Below, piece by piece: positions 48,801-62,521 of a stretch of 64,000 nt of DNA. The notes under the pieces were generated by a model. The model made no database searches. It saw only the letters and a list, made by a program, of their open reading frames with translations, and was not told where the DNA came from. The position numbers and the translations under genes were made by a program. Source of the stretch: Syncephalis fuscata (taxonomy: Eukaryota; Zoopagomycota; Zoopagomycetes; Zoopagales; Piptocephalidaceae); NCBI GenBank assembly GCA_025786725.1, contig JAHLTZ010000029.1, positions 248,001 to 312,000 on the forward strand, read 5' to 3'. Each line of letters begins with the position of its first letter. Position 1 is the first letter of the stretch.

Positions 48801-49664
48801 TCTTCATCGTCAAAGTCAAGCTCGTCAAATTCAACAGAGCCATACATTGTACCTGAACGCGAGCGAGTATCGTCATTTCGGCCATCACCATTGCTGCCTT
48901 TCTCACTTGGTGTAGCACTATTGTTATGTGTATTGTTTACGCTATTATTACTCGCTTTAACAGCTTTTGCATCAGCTGCAGCGGCAATTGCTCGTGCCTT
49001 TTCTGGATCTTTATAGCTACATACTTTACGGCCTTGCACAACAGCCATTTGTCCAGCCGGTGCCAGCATTAACGGTGCCGCCACTGCAGCCATTACACAG
49101 GCAATACCAATGTAGGCTGGCGGAATATTTTCACGTACTCGATTTCGTCGTCGTTGTATTTCCTCCGATTGCTCATCGGCAAATAATATATTACGAACTC
49201 TATGATATACACGACGGCAGATACGATACGATTTACTAAATGGTTTACTGGCCAAATCGGCTCGGTAAGCTTGAAGATACCAAAATGTCTAATAAATGCA
49301 ATCATCATTTGTTAACAACTACATGCATCGTGTTCAATCTACCATACCAGAATAGCAATATGCGTTGATCTTTGGCACTGATCTAGTACAAATGTTTCCA
49401 AGGCCACCGACTCCGTCGGCTGACTAATAAGTAGATGGCTACTCGCGGCTTCTATTAGCGATAAACGCGTAGTAGCCACCATCATACTTACCAAAATTGC
49501 GGCAAAAAGAATTCAATTTCATTGAGCGGGAACTTGCTTAGTTCATTGCAAAGATAGTGCTGGATACCGATGTTGTCCGGATAGTGGAAGAGATACGAGA
49601 CGGCAAGCCAGGAATTAAAGTATTCCGAGTTGAATAAGCGTAGTAAAAGCTGGTGGCTCGACAT
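45879..49664 (-). CDS. PIK1: Phosphatidylinositol 4-kinase beta (Pik1)
   Basis: Starts at 49664 (MSSHQLLLRLFNSEYFNSW) and ends at 45879 (..YDTYQYYSNGIL). The N-terminal helical (LKU/PIK) region follows the start, then a long insert with an Asp/Glu run encoded by GTC/CTC-type repeats (48750-48810 on the opposite strand) and Ser/Asn stretches. VLNSAEKVPYLLLVEVLE begins the region leading into the kinase. Kinase motifs: VKTGDDLRQEQFALQLI (ATP lysine region), catalytic DRHNGN, and [33 protein letters not shown], diagnostic of PI4K-beta/Pik1. It makes PI4P on the Golgi. One extra base near 45991-46010 breaks the last exon between LRDR and LNETQAEEFVDKLI. It is head-to-head with ARF1, its known functional partner. 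Confidence 0.93.
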
Positions 49665-51257
<1,593 letters not shown>

Positions 51258-51636
51258 ATTGCTTTCCTTTCTATGATTGATTGTCATCATTGGATGGTCA
51301 TTAACAAGATTTGTCAAGTACTTACAAACAACAATGTCCTATTTCCTTATTTTCGAATTAATTTCATTCTCGCTTGCTGGTCCATGCTCTGTTTCTACTT
51401 CCTTGCATAATGTTTCTATTGTTGCTTGTACATCAAGCTAATCGAGTTGTTGGTTGAAAAAGTTAAAGGAATTACGTCAAAGTCGTATCAGTAAATAATT
51501 GAATGAATATCAAACTAGCAAGCCATTTATTAATGTATTGTTATTATTGTGTTGTAAATAGTCCATTAGTATTCAAAGATATTTTAATAATTTAGAATTT
51601 TAAATTTACTTTTTCAAGACATTCAAGGTACAAAAT
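51258..51636. other. Convergent 3' spacer after ARF1
   Basis: ARF1 3' UTR and 3' flank of the gene on the other strand; no further feature seen. Confidence 0.6.
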
Positions 51637-52149
51637 CTAACTATTACTATTTGCATCTAATGATGCGTGTGTTGGTAACGTGGCGCGGGAAACATATCGT
51701 GGCAAAGTAGCTGTTGTGGCGTTTGAAGTACCATCTTCAAATGGTAATACTTCAACGGCGACCCGTCCTTTTGGCAATGGATCGGAAGGATGCGGTATTG
51801 GCCGATCTGTGTTTATAGTTGTATCTACCTGTCCATCCGCCGCAGTGGTAGCAGTAGTAGCAGCACTAGTATTCAGTTTAATTAAAGTGATAGGTCCACG
51901 ACCCATGGCACTTTCTCGGCTTATTGCTTGTTCTGTTGTTATCGATAGCGGCTGTTCGTCATCGTTACGCGTTCGTTCAATTGCCGGACAAGGAAATACC
52001 GCAGGTGCTGCTACCGTTGCAACAGCACCAGCACCTAGTAGCCAGAATAAGGAGCCGGTTATTTGATGTCGCTGGGCAGCTGTAAACGAACGCATGATAG
52101 GTGTGGCACGCGATCGATTCGTAATGAATAACAACAACAGCCGCAACAA
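51637..52149 (-). CDS. Unknown small protein with one hydrophobic segment
   Basis: A single open exon of 170 residues from 52149, or 152 from the second Met at 52095 (MRSFTAAQRHQITGS). A hydrophobic stretch (LFWLLGAGAVATVAAPAVF) follows a basic N-terminus, then PCPAIERTR and a long disordered Thr/Ala/Ser-rich tail without other structure. A basic leader plus one TM near the N-terminus followed by a PCP motif suggests a small mitochondrial inner-membrane protein, but I do not recognise the family. The opposite strand of this stretch is also open, so coding status rests on the leader/TM pattern and the non-overlapping position between neighbours. Confidence 0.5.
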   Translation of the reverse strand: MLRLLLLFITNRSRATPIMRSFTAAQRHQITGSLFWLLGAGAVATVAAPAVFPCPAIERTRNDDEQPLSITTEQAISRESAMGRGPITLIKLNTSAATTATTAADGQVDTTINTDRPIPHPSDPLPKGRVAVEVLPFEDGTSNATTATLPRYVSRATLPTHASLDANSNS

Positions 52150-52624
52150 TAGAAAGAAGGGGCGGTCAAGGCTCTACTAGTGATGAATCTCCCTTAATAG
52201 CAAGTGACCAATATTGGAATCTACGCGCGCATACGCACTTCAACCAACGGTATACAGAGTCACGAGTGGTCAAATAAAAGTGGAAAAGGGGAATAATAGT
52301 GAAAAATCGCTCATTACCCTCAGTCAAAGTGAGAAAGAGAGAGCTGAGAGCTGAGTTTAAAAGTAGCCTTGATTGAATTACGATCAAACTAGATCCAAAT
52401 CATTGTAATCATTCAATCCTTTCCTGACACAATTAACCATGCAGAGGCTGATTCTTGTTACACATTCTTAAAGCATTGAAAATGCCTTGGCTTTTCCATG
52501 GTAAGAAGCGGCGAAATAATAATAACAGTGTTAGTAGCAACAGTAACAGTATTTGTTTCCTTTTCTCCAGTCTTTTATTTGATTTACTTTCTTTTTTTAC
52601 ACTTGCATTAGCGTTTAATACAGC
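52150..52624. other. Divergent spacer
   Basis: Promoter region between the small-protein gene and the Dip1/Ldb17-like gene, with a purine-rich stretch near 52320-52360. Nothing else recognised. Confidence 0.5.
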
Positions 52625-54324
52625 ATGTCTACTCCAGTCAGCAATTCTATTACTAATGAAAACACCACATCCAATATACGACTTACGCCAAAAGAGTTTT
52701 TTCTAGGTACGTGTCGTTATGAGATGCTTGCACCTGGCTCATCTATTATGAATTCCCACTTCTGATGATTAGAATTGGAACAACGAGCGACCCAACTAGC
52801 CGACCTTCCGCCCAACATTGAAGAAGGTGCAATTAAGGCACTCGACCATCTTATGGACTTTGCCGAGCAGTATGAAGGTAATGGGTTAAATTGTTTAATA
52901 GTTACTTTGTATTTATATGGTTGTATATTTAGATGAATGGTTCGAAAATAAAGAATCACGGGCCTATGTAGCGTATTTAATATTAACATCATCAGCATTT
53001 TACGACGAAAATATTCGTAATAGTACGTGTCAGCTGTTATTTGAAGCAGCGACTGAATTGGATGAAATTAATACGGTAATCTAATAGAATCTATTTATTT
53101 ATATTTATATTTATATTTATATTTATTATATGTTTAACAATCTGTAGGGAAAGTTACCTGCCAAGCGTGTATTATTAGTTAACGAATTACTTTTGGTGAT
53201 TATTCGTTCACGGCATGAAGTACTAGAAATTGATCAATTTGCCGAGCCATTTTCGCTAGATATGCGAATAAAAAAGAACCAGTTGTTTTTAATATCTGCT
53301 TGTTTAACGATGCTTCGATGCGGATGGCAATGTAATTAACATAATAATCATTATAATACCATATATATAATACATATAACTAATTAATACTAATAATAGC
53401 TATACCACGCCTATTAACTGTCATTATCAATTTAATTTATGAATTTTGCCAATTAGATAGGCTTGATGAAGAAGTACTGGGTAAATATTTAATATAGTAT
53501 TATTAGTAATAACAATTAGCTGATTCTATTGATTAGATGCAATCTTGATCAATGGCTTATTAGATATAGTAGACTCAACGTGTTATGACCAAAACGATGA
53601 AATCACTAATGCTGCTATTTATTTGCTAGTAAGTCACGCTAGTTAATTAAAGATTAATATGATAGCCATCTAATAATAACATTATATAATACGTTTACTA
53701 GGTAGCAATTCATCATTTATTTATTAAACGGGACCGAACTCGCCTTGGTATCATATCAGATAATAATATTCTTGCCGAATTGACCCGTCGACCGGAATCA
53801 AGTCGAACATTTGGCGAGTGTTTTGTATTTTTACTAAATCGAGAAGGTAGGCTATACGTAACATCTATATAGCTGTAGTATCTTATTTGACTTGCTAGAT
53901 AATATTACAATGAAGTTAATGTGTTTTGAATTCTTGTGGAGTATTTTCTTATCTCCTCCGCTATCGAATTATTTTTATGATAATGATCGTAATGTACTAG
54001 TAGATATATTAATGCAGAATATTGCTGATCTTGGAGATGGCACAGAAAAGGTAATATATCTACTAGTTATATTGAAAAGAATAATGGCTAATAGGTAGTA
54101 AACAGGTGCGTAGACTATGTCTAGAAACATTAGGTGTCCTTGTATGTTATACAAACTATCGTCATCGACCGCATAAGTTAAGCCAGGTTCGACGATTATT
54201 ACGCGAACTACTGAATACAGGCAATGCCAGTAATGATTTCCACGTACTAGCTCGAAAAGTAATGAATGACTGTACGGAGGCACTAGCCGAAGCAAGCAAG
54301 CAAGATGATTATATTTGCAATTAA
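52625..54324 (+). CDS. SPIN90/Ldb17/Dip1-family Arp2/3 activator
   Basis: About eight short exons starting at 52625 (MSTPVSNSITNENTTSN) and ending at 54324, all joining in frame. The protein is helical throughout (armadillo/HEAT-like): ALDHLMDFAEQYEDEWFENKE, AYVAYLILTSSAFYDENIRN, LFLISACLTMLRCGWQ. The C-terminal core FLWSIFLSPPLSNYFYDNDRNVLVDI followed by LRRLCLETLGVLVCYTNYRHRPHK-type sequence corresponds to the leucine-rich domain shared by SPIN90, fission yeast Dip1 and budding yeast Ldb17 (NDLKVLIDI...T.LRV in relatives). These proteins bind Arp2/3 complex and seed unbranched actin filaments at endocytic patches. No SH3 domain or Pro-rich tail is seen, so it is the short Dip1-like form. 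Confidence 0.75.
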
Positions 54325-54467
54325 TTATTCTTAATCTTTTATACCTCTATTTGTATTGCCCCTCTTACTGCTATATTTATATTATATTTTATATTTTATA
54401 CTTTATATTTTATATAATTGATTAAACGCATTAGCATAAATAGATAATTATATAATGGGGTTTAGCT

Positions 54468-54863
54468 TCATTCATCGGCATCATCAAATGCTTCCATAGT
54501 CTCTGAGATCAATGTAAGCGACTCGAGAAAACTATTAATGGATACGCGTAGTGTTTTTAGTTCACAGGATATAAATCGACTAAATTCAATGCTTATTAAA
54601 TAGAAATATATTTGAACCAAAACTTACGCTTCCAAAGTGCCCGTTGCTTCGTTAACCGTTAATTCTCGCGTTAGAATTTCTTTACGAGGTTCACGATTAG
54701 GCTCAATAGCCCGTTTGGCAATAATAGCCAATCGTGTATTGGGAAATGGAATACTTAGATTGCTAAGAGAGAAATAAATAGGGCATATATGTATATAGCG
54801 CGTGTGTATTAAGTAACTAATAAGCAGTTTATTTAAACCATCAACTTACATAATATGGTCCAT
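54468..54863 (-). CDS. PCC1: KEOPS/EKC complex subunit Pcc1
   Basis: Three exons, 54850-54863 (14 nt), 54628-54762 and 54468-54579, give 86 residues, normal for Pcc1. Sequence: MDHIINLSIPFPNTRLAII, then AKRAIEPNREPRKEILTREL, NEATGTLEARFISCELKTLR, and SINSFLESLTLISETMEAF. This is the alpha/beta Pcc1 fold (IPF....ARLA.IA.RAL and LRVS.NSFLE.L.L..ETM). Pcc1 dimerises within KEOPS, which makes the universal t6A37 modification of ANN-decoding tRNAs and affects telomeres and transcription. The gene is easy to miss because its first exon has only four codons and two bases. It is divergent from the p23 gene, 389 bp away. Confidence 0.9.
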
Positions 54864-54917
54864 AATGAAGGAATAGAACAAGTACAAAAAGTAAGAATGT
54901 AAAAGTAAAACTTACAA

Positions 54918-55026
54918 AGTGAGTAAGTAATGACTGAGTGACTGAGTGATTAATTCATTCATTGATCAAATAAGTGAGTGAGTTAGTGAATGAGTGAATG
55001 AGTGAGTGAGTTAGTGTGAGTGAGTT
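54918..55026. repeat. GAGT/GTGA tetranucleotide repeat in the PCC1-p23 promoter
   Basis: Imperfect GAGT units (GTGAGTAAGT, GACTGAGTGACTGAGT, GTGAGTGAGTTAGTGAATGAGTGAATGAGTG in pieces) with a short interruption. A CA run (about 55098-55113) lies nearby. Confidence 0.85.
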
Positions 55027-55252
55027 GACGTGTCAATAGTATGGAATTCATTAGAACACAGTAGAACGCGTGTCATCATCATTAATAGAACACATCATCA
55101 TAAACACACACACACACACAACAAAACACATCCAATAGTTTTTCTACAGTGAGTACACTTTTCTGCCTTACGGTTTTCTTTTTCTTTTGTTTAGTACGTC
55201 AATTTCGTAAACACTTATTGAGATCTAACGCTTATTTACATACTTGATCACC

Positions 55253-55904
55253 ATGACTTCCGCGTAAGTTATCATATCTTTAATACGTTTAAATAATAGC
55301 AACAATGTTTAACACGATTACTATACCTGTAGTGTTCGCCACCCTGAGGTTCTATGGGCTCAACGTACCGAGACGCTATTGATTACCATCAACTTGCGCG
55401 ACATTAAGAACGAAACCGTCGAACTATTGCCCAATCGCATCACTTTCAAAGGTGAATCGGATGGTGAAAAATATGCATTTGATATTGAATTGTACGCCGA
55501 GGTAGTGCCAGAGGTAAGTTAATCACTAACCAGTCAATCAAATGCAGTTTAAATAATAAATATATGCCATTGATCATGTAGGAATCGAAGCAGGCTAAAA
55601 CCGACTTCAGATTGGCCATGATTGTTAAAAAGAAGGACGAGGATCAGCCATACTGGCCACGCTTGCAAAAGGAAAAGACGAAGCTTGCCTTTTTACGTAC
55701 CGACTTTAATCAGTGGCGCGATGAAGACGAGCAAGATGAGCAGCCAGAAGCTAATGCTGGTATACAAGGAGGATTCCAGGCATGGAAGGCATGGACTTTT
55801 CACAATTTGCTGGTGCAGGCGGTGATATGAACTTTGATGCTATGATGGGAGGCGGTGAAGAAGACGACGAGGAAGACAACGAGGAAGCGAATGCTGCATC
55901 ATAA
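55253..55904 (+). CDS. SBA1: Hsp90 co-chaperone p23/Sba1
   Basis: Three exons: 55253-55263 (11 nt), about 55333-55513 and 55582-55904. The CS domain is complete: MTSAVRHPEVLWAQRTETLL, ITINLRDIKNETVELLPNRI, FKGESDGEKYAFDIELYAEVVPEE. The conserved YWPRL motif (QPYWPRLQKEKTKLAFLRTDFNQW) identifies p23, which binds the ATP-closed state of Hsp90. After a short acidic stretch (DEDEQDEQ) the frame must shift by one base near 55777 (TTCCAGG, probably one C short) to read GMEGMDFSQFAGAGGDMNFD and the acidic tail EEDDEEDNEE, both typical of p23. Without the shift the protein ends at 55830. The 5' leader lies in the GAGT-repeat region shared with PCC1. Confidence 0.93.
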
Positions 55905-57392
55905 GCTGGAAATACTAGCACGTAAATAATAAACAACTGATTATTAATCATTGTACGTCTATTGTATACAACCATTAATGCAAATGGTAGAATATGCATG
56001 CCCATCTAAATGGTAACCACCGCATGTTGTAATTCGATGGTCTATTCAATCATCACGCCATGGGTAGATTGATTATTCGCGTGTATTGTTTAATAAAGCT
56101 CAGTCTATTACCATGACATTGTTTGATATATGACGTCAAGCGTCGGTGCACACTACCATGTGGAAAAAAGTGGTGGTTAATGGGGTGAAATGTTCGTTTG
56201 TAAGCACGATTACTGCAAGCATGTACATATCAACACGTGTAGTTTCATGCGGAGGATGAAGTACCAATCAATGAACCTGTAAAAACCTCGTGCCCGTTTC
56301 AAACAATAAGGAAAGTGCCGTTGGCCGTATCGCGAATAAGCTAGTTAGTATGCTAGCTAACTTCTGCGGAGAAGATAGGCTGTTACCACTGCTGTTTCTA
56401 CTGCTTCAGCTATTCATAGCAAATAACGCAGGCCATAGCGCGTGAACACCGTTTACACAGCAACAATAGCGACCCTCAAAGCTGTAACCGGCACCCTTCT
56501 GGATCTGCCCCGTTCGATTTGACATTAGCTGTAACTGTGCTTGCACGATCGTCTGGTTTAGTAAAGAGATAGACTCAAACAGGATTATCAAGCCTTGACT
56601 TGCGTGTTTATTCGCTCGTAGTATAGCTCGGGATTCGTCTTAAAACATAGTGCCAATTCTATTTGACTTGGCCGGATAATTAGCTGAGGGCATAGTAGCC
56701 AAAAGTCAAGAGATTAGGAGAGATGGCCGGGGTATCTTAGATAGTGTTTTATTAAATGATACTATCCGACATGAATAGATGCTTAAAGGTCGAGGCCATA
56801 TGTTTCATGAAAAGTCCTTCTATTAAGTTCAAGGAAATGATCATCAAACGTGTCTATTTACAGACGTGTTATTATTGATAAAAATAGTTTATAATTAATA
56901 GATGTCATCAATATTACACCACTTTAAAGCATCTCTATTATATTCAAAATAATAGGCAAAATCCAATGCCGCATGCGTTGTTCAAAGCTGCATATTCTTG
57001 TTTCTATTGCTATTGTTGCTGCAAGAGACAATTGCCGCCATCCTTGCTGGCCGCTGCAATACACGGTAATCCCAAGGCCGTGATTCGAAAGAAACGTCAC
57101 CTTAGAGAAAACCTGTGTTCACCTTGCCCACCATGCTCACCCGATATGCAAGCAAAGGCGGAGTTATAGAACAGAAAACTGTGTATGGATGTGGGTATGT
57201 GTGACGACAACGACAGTATAGAGGTCGAAAAAGAGCGAAAGAATGAGCAAGTAAACGTGTAGGGATGTGAGTACAATCAGAATCGTCTTTATTTAGCGGT
57301 GCCTTATTACATGGCATAAAGGTTGGCATATCGACGATATTGCTGTAATTATTAGCGTTGATGACACGATGCCAATCATGTAGACATGATCA

Positions 57393-57420
57393 GTGCTGCT
57401 GCTGCTGCTGCTGCTGCTGT
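57393..57420 (+). repeat. (GCT)n trinucleotide repeat
   Basis: Nine uninterrupted GCT/CTG units followed by GTTATTGTTGTT and GTTACT repeats; not in a supported coding frame. Confidence 0.9.
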
Positions 57421-57934
57421 TATTGTTGTTGTTACTGTTACTGTTACTAATACAACAGCTGATGCTGCCCCTTAATTCCTCCTCATTTGTTAGACTAGGT
57501 TCTCTGACACGCGTGGACCCGATGGCTATGTGACTATGTGACTATGGATGTGGAGGAGCATGGATGTGCGCGCAAGGCGTCATTGACCGCCACATGGACC
57601 TGAGAACGACACGACAAGCAAAAGCCAAGATAGAGATAGAGAGAGCCGTACGAAAAAGGTAAGAACAATAGAGCCAAGAAACCATCCGTGCCATGTTGTC
57701 GCGTTGCTGACAGTCTATCCTGCAGATGACCGGCCTTTTCCTTTTTCTTACCGTGCTGTTGCTATAGCCATCCAGTTTGCGCGGTTCTAGTCTTTGTCGT
57801 TGCGTTGTCGTCGTCACTATCGTAATAGCCATAATAATAATCTCGTTCTCAACATCGCCATTTTCGTTTATTATACCATTGAATTATTACACGCCCACTT
57901 TTTACACTTGCTTACTCGTTCACACCTTGCACCT

Positions 57935-57998
57935 ACACTCACCCACTTTTACACTCACTTTTACACTCACACTCACTTTTACACTCACTTCTTCACTC
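57935..57998 (+). repeat. ACTCACTTTTAC minisatellite
   Basis: About four imperfect copies of a 12-base unit (ACTCACTTTTAC) in a pyrimidine-rich leader-like region. Confidence 0.8.
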
Positions 57999-58902
57999 AA
58001 GATTCTTTTCATCATTTGCCGTTTTCATTTTTTGCTCTGCGCCTTCCGTTGACAGCTTGCGTTGAAGATACACACTTTTTTCTCGTCTTCGTTTTCATCT
58101 TCACTCTCACTTTCACTCTCTATATACACACAATTGACAGGTTTGCATTGTCAGGGATACAACAGCTAGCAGTATTGTTGCTTACTACACTTCACTCTAT
58201 TATACTACATTCTACTTTAGTACACTTCTTTTATTCAGTACCGCCACTATTAGAGCACTTTTGTTGTGCTATTGCGCCATCATTGTCATAACTACCGCTA
58301 CTATTACTCGTACTGCTACTGCTAATACTACTGCTACTACTATTACTACTACAAGGCGACTTCCCCTGCTACCTACTACTTAGTAATACTATTACCGCTG
58401 CTGCTATTCTTTACAAGCAAGACTATTACTGCCTTTGTCATTGCGTTTTCAACAAGCTGTCACACTACACTACACTACACACTTCATTGACTTTATTATT
58501 CGACACGCCTCACACTCTACGCTACGCATTCCGACTACACATCATCCATATACAAGTACCATTAACACCACTAAAGAAGCAATAATAGCTACTATCGCCG
58601 CACTATTACTATTACTACTACTACCACTGCTACTATTCGTGGCTATACTATTGCCGAACCATTGAAGAATCGTTACTATTAATTCTACTGTTACACTGCA
58701 ACTGTTACTACGTCTAGTACTTTATTCATCGTAATTATTTTATTTTACTATTTGCTATAGACCGGTTATTTTGAGTTGTTTCCTACGTAGTTAGTTCATT
58801 TTGCAACTATCATTGCTGCGTCAACTACACCACAAGTTTTCTGGTAAGTACACTATAGATAGTATGATAAGCATTGTAGATGATGCTCGGCATCTACGTG
58901 TG

Positions 58903-59045
58903 CGCCTACGTGTGCGTGTGTGTGCGCGTGTGAATGTGAGCGTGCGTGTATGTATGTATGTACATATTTAGTATGTACGATGTATGTATGCGTGATGTAG
59001 ATGAATGAACGAATTGTGATGTGTATATATTTGTGTGTATTTGTG
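58903..59045 (+). repeat. TG/TATG microsatellite region
   Basis: Interrupted GTGTGCG, TGTATGTATG and TTTGTGTGTA repeats directly downstream of a donor-like GTAAGTACAC at 58851; probably intronic in a bZIP leader. Confidence 0.75.
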
Positions 59046-60325
59046 TGTCCATATAGATGTGACATACTGTTATAATGTGATGGCATAGTGTGATATCACT
59101 CCATTGATACAATAATGGCCATAAACAGTAAAAGGATGTGTAGTAAGAGTGTTTATTAATTAGCACATGACTGACATGTTAATTTCAATCCCCGCTATTC
59201 TATACAATTGTTATCTACAATGGACAACAATGCATTGGTGGTGGAGAATGAAACTGGCATGCTAGTCATGTGCTAATTACCAAAAATAATCTTTCTATTA
59301 GCCGGCCTTATTTTTAACTGTAAATATTCTGTCACAGTAATACCATTGACTATTTAAATGATTGGCTTTTCGCTCCATTTTATTCAGTGATCAATACAAT
59401 TGATATATTAGGATAAAATATGTTTATGGTTACTCTTTATTAGTGTTTGACATATGGATGCTAGTGACGACATCATTGACGTTGCTGTTGCCATTGAGTA
59501 TTTCATGTGACCACCATCGCGTCATGAATGGATAGGTTGTGGCCATTGTGTTCTTTCATTGTATGTTTGCTTTCCTCTTCTTCCCTTCTATCATTGCCTG
59601 GCCTTGCCTCGTGCAACCGCCAAGTATAGAATACGATTGCTTCACGGCTACATCGTTTCTCTCCGATCGCATCATCTGTTCTCATTTTCTAAATGCAACT
59701 ACTGCACATTCTCTAGCATGGTAAACACCGACCATGACGAGTGTCGTGATGGCGCGGTCTTAATATACGTGTGTACGTATGTGGATATAGTTGTAGATAA
59801 GCGTGAGTATAGGAATGGCGGTTATGCATACACGTGTGATTTGTATGATTTGTGGGAACTAGAATGTGACTTTTCTGGTATTTTTTTCTATTTTTTTTTC
59901 ATGCCCAGCCTTTTGTAACCGGCACACACACACAAACAGCCTTTCAGCTGTATTGCACGTAGACAGGCTGACGTCACGTCCTTTGTAGCAATTTATCTCC
60001 TGGTTTTTCTTTTTATTCTTCAGACTGCCTTTTCTTCATCGCCGTCGGCATACTACTATTTTTCTTGACTAATCTTTAGCATTGTACGTCTCATCATTAT
60101 TATACGACGAACGTCAATCTATGCTGTCAACGAGTGGTGTGCATATACCCACTATTCATCTGCACTACACTTTTCTTATTCGTACAATTTGTTACTTGCT
60201 ACACTGAGCTAAATCACAATTACTAACAACTATTTGTGTCTGTTGTACTCCTATTACTATTGCCAAATAGTTTAGGCTATTTTCTTTTCTTTTCGGCCAT
60301 TTCAACGTTTATTTGCTATACTGTT

Positions 60326-61602
60326 ATGTCGTCATCTTTAGACACCCGTGTAATCTCATCGCCGTTGGCGGCACTTTCGATGGTGGCCACCAGCAGCTTG
60401 GAAGGCAGAGATCTCTACTTTCTAAGCCATGAAGCAAGCCACGCTACTGCCTCAGCACCCGCTTCGCATGCCGGCTCGGCTCCTTCTTCACCATCGGTTG
60501 GTCCTACCCACATGGACGATCTAGGCTATCACCATCGCAAGCGCAAGTGCTTGGCCGCTGAGGACCATTCGCACTTGCCTGAGCGAGCATGGTCTCCTAA
60601 GGCCCGTTCACCTTTAGGACATGTTACCTCTACAGGCAGTGAACGCTTGCCACCCATGTCATCGTGGTCCGATCACGGTAGAAGCAGCAGTGCACGTGAT
60701 GATAACCCGTATCCATCTCCGCGTTTGCCTGCCATTCTACCAGCCACGTCATCGGGCAGACACCATCCACACCATTATCACCATCAACAACAACACGAGT
60801 CTGGTCTACACTCTATGCGATCACAGCATACAGCATCAGGCGGCCTAGCCTCTTTATTGAACCCAACAGATGCCAATACATCGCCTTCACTGCCTAGATC
60901 ACATGGATCAAGCGAGTTGTATGCCCCGGCGGCTACACGTCGCGGCTACGGCAACGCCATTATGTCGGGTGGCCATCCAGACTTTGCTACACGCTCATCG
61001 GCTTCACCGGTCCCAGCTCACCAGGTCGCGATTCACTCTACGGCAATGAATCGCCCAATCGTGCCGGCAGCGTTGACGGTGGCTCACGTTCTGCTACACC
61101 AACGTCTGGCGGTACTTTGCACATGACGCCAGAAGAGCGCAGACGGCGTCGTCTTGAACGCAATCGTTTAGCAGCTCGTGAATGCCGCCAAAAGAAGAAG
61201 GTATACGTTCAAGAACTAGAGGACCGCATGGAGCGTATGGAGTCGGAAAACCGTCGACTTCGCAAGGAGATTGAAGAGCTAAATGCAAAGCTAACACTTG
61301 GATCTATGCATTTGGATCGACGAGGTATGTTTGAAGAAGCACGTATGGCAGGTGGCCGACAAGCTACAACGCCTATGGCTACTGATGGTTCAACAAGTAC
61401 TGATCGATCCACTGCATCTCCTGTAGCATCGATGGGCACTGATGGTATTGTTCCTACACCTCCACCATCGAATGGATCCTATGTTATGTCACATCCGGTG
61501 GATATACTTTCACGGGACTTGTCTGTCTCGCCAATACTGCCCAAGCCAGTGATTCCATTATCACACGGTCGTCCCCACTCTGACAGCTGGTCATCGGTTT
61601 AA
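60326..61602 (+). CDS. bZIP transcription factor (ATF/CREB-like basic region)
   Basis: I start at 60326 (MSSSLDTRVISSPLAALSM); the frame is open 90 bases further up, but that part is a hydrophobic run that looks like translated leader. The N-terminal 220 residues are disordered, Ser/Pro/His-rich, with a basic HHRKRKC patch. The bZIP follows: MTPEERRRRRLERNRLAARECRQ is the DNA-contacting region (N..AA..CR) and the zipper begins VQELEDRMERMESENRRLRK with regular leucines/hydrophobics for about four heptads. The C-terminus is Ser/Thr/Pro-rich. A one-base deficit near 61007 (TTCACCGGTCCC) shifts the frame; restoring the frame gives SPGPSSPGRDSLYGNESPN running straight into the bZIP. Targets unknown. 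A long T/C-rich upstream region suggests complex regulation. Confidence 0.88.
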
Positions 61603-62521
61603 CCGGAGTGAATACAGCCATCCAAACATACACATACACCCCACCCCCCACGATATTCGCTATGACATACATGCATACCCACTATGATATCCGACCTACA
61701 ACGACTTCGATAGCAACGACAACTATGTAACGATATATTAATAGTTGTAATAATAGTAGTAGCAATGGCAGCAATACACAATAGCCGCCATTGCAGTAGA
61801 ACAAGCGTCATGACCTGCAAGATGAATGATGTGTACATGATCCAATGGTTTTAATCCCCCTTCCCTCCAGTTGGTTGCACGGTTGTTGTCGTTGTTATTG
61901 TTGTCGTTTTATTAATATATACATATACGATGGTCATTGCGATATTTGGTATTTGTACGATTGCTGTTATTTACCTAATAATTCCACTTTCATCGGTATT
62001 TGCGCGGAAGAGTTATATCTTATTTTTGTCCTTTTTTCTTTCTATTATGCGGGTGTCTATTCTTATCATTGATTGTGTTATGGGAGCCTATTCTTGTTTC
62101 CACATGCTTGAAGGGCGTTTCCAGTTTTGATATACTGTTCATTGAGCTGTGTATGTGCATCTTTGATATACTGCACAACTCAATAACGGACCGCAGTTTC
62201 ATTTTACGTTTTCTGTATGCTCTTATCAGCTTCTCTCTAGCGGTTATTCATCCTCATAGACGTGTTTAACACTAAAACAGAAGCGGGAAAACTCCTGGTA
62301 TGTATTCACACGACAGAGGAATAAATAGTCTATCTATTACAGCTTTAGTCTACCATCATTAAGTATTGCACTTGTAGTAATGTCAATTAGTTATTCAATT
62401 TATTCATGATCAAAATACATTACAATAACTTGGACACATTAAACACTTTAACATAATAAAAGATATTAGTAGATCTTGTCATATGAATGAGTTCTTATTG
62501 AAAAATACTGCAGCAAATAGT
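61603..62521. other. Convergent 3' spacer
   Basis: 0.9 kb of bZIP 3' UTR and NHP2 3' flank. No gene recognised; small frames at 61845-62269 are T-rich by composition only. Confidence 0.6.

Larger units (their letters stand above)
55905..60325. other. 4.4-kb gene-free region upstream of the bZIP gene
   Basis: The longest stretch here without a supported gene. No tRNA or known RNA is recognised. Contents: unremarkable sequence to about 57300, a GCT run (57393-57420), pyrimidine-rich DNA with tandem TTTTACACTCAC units (57935-57998), AC/TACT-rich DNA (58290-58640), a GTAAGTACAC donor-like site at about 58851, and a TG/TATG-rich microsatellite (58903-59045). The right-hand 2 kb, T/C-rich on the + strand, looks like promoter and long spliced leader of the bZIP gene. 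Confidence 0.5.

Noticed and set aside
48747-49016. Serine-rich plus-strand open frame
   Set aside because: It is the antisense of the Asp/Glu-rich repeat in PIK1.
57542-57832. 96-codon minus-strand open frame in the gene-free region
   Set aside because: No recognisable motif, no splice partners and composition follows the local simple sequence.
60236-60325. 30-residue hydrophobic N-terminus on the bZIP protein, suggesting a membrane-tethered factor
   Set aside because: It lies directly in the T-rich leader and would put the hydrophobic stretch at the extreme N-terminus; the ATG at 60326 starts a typical disordered activator region.
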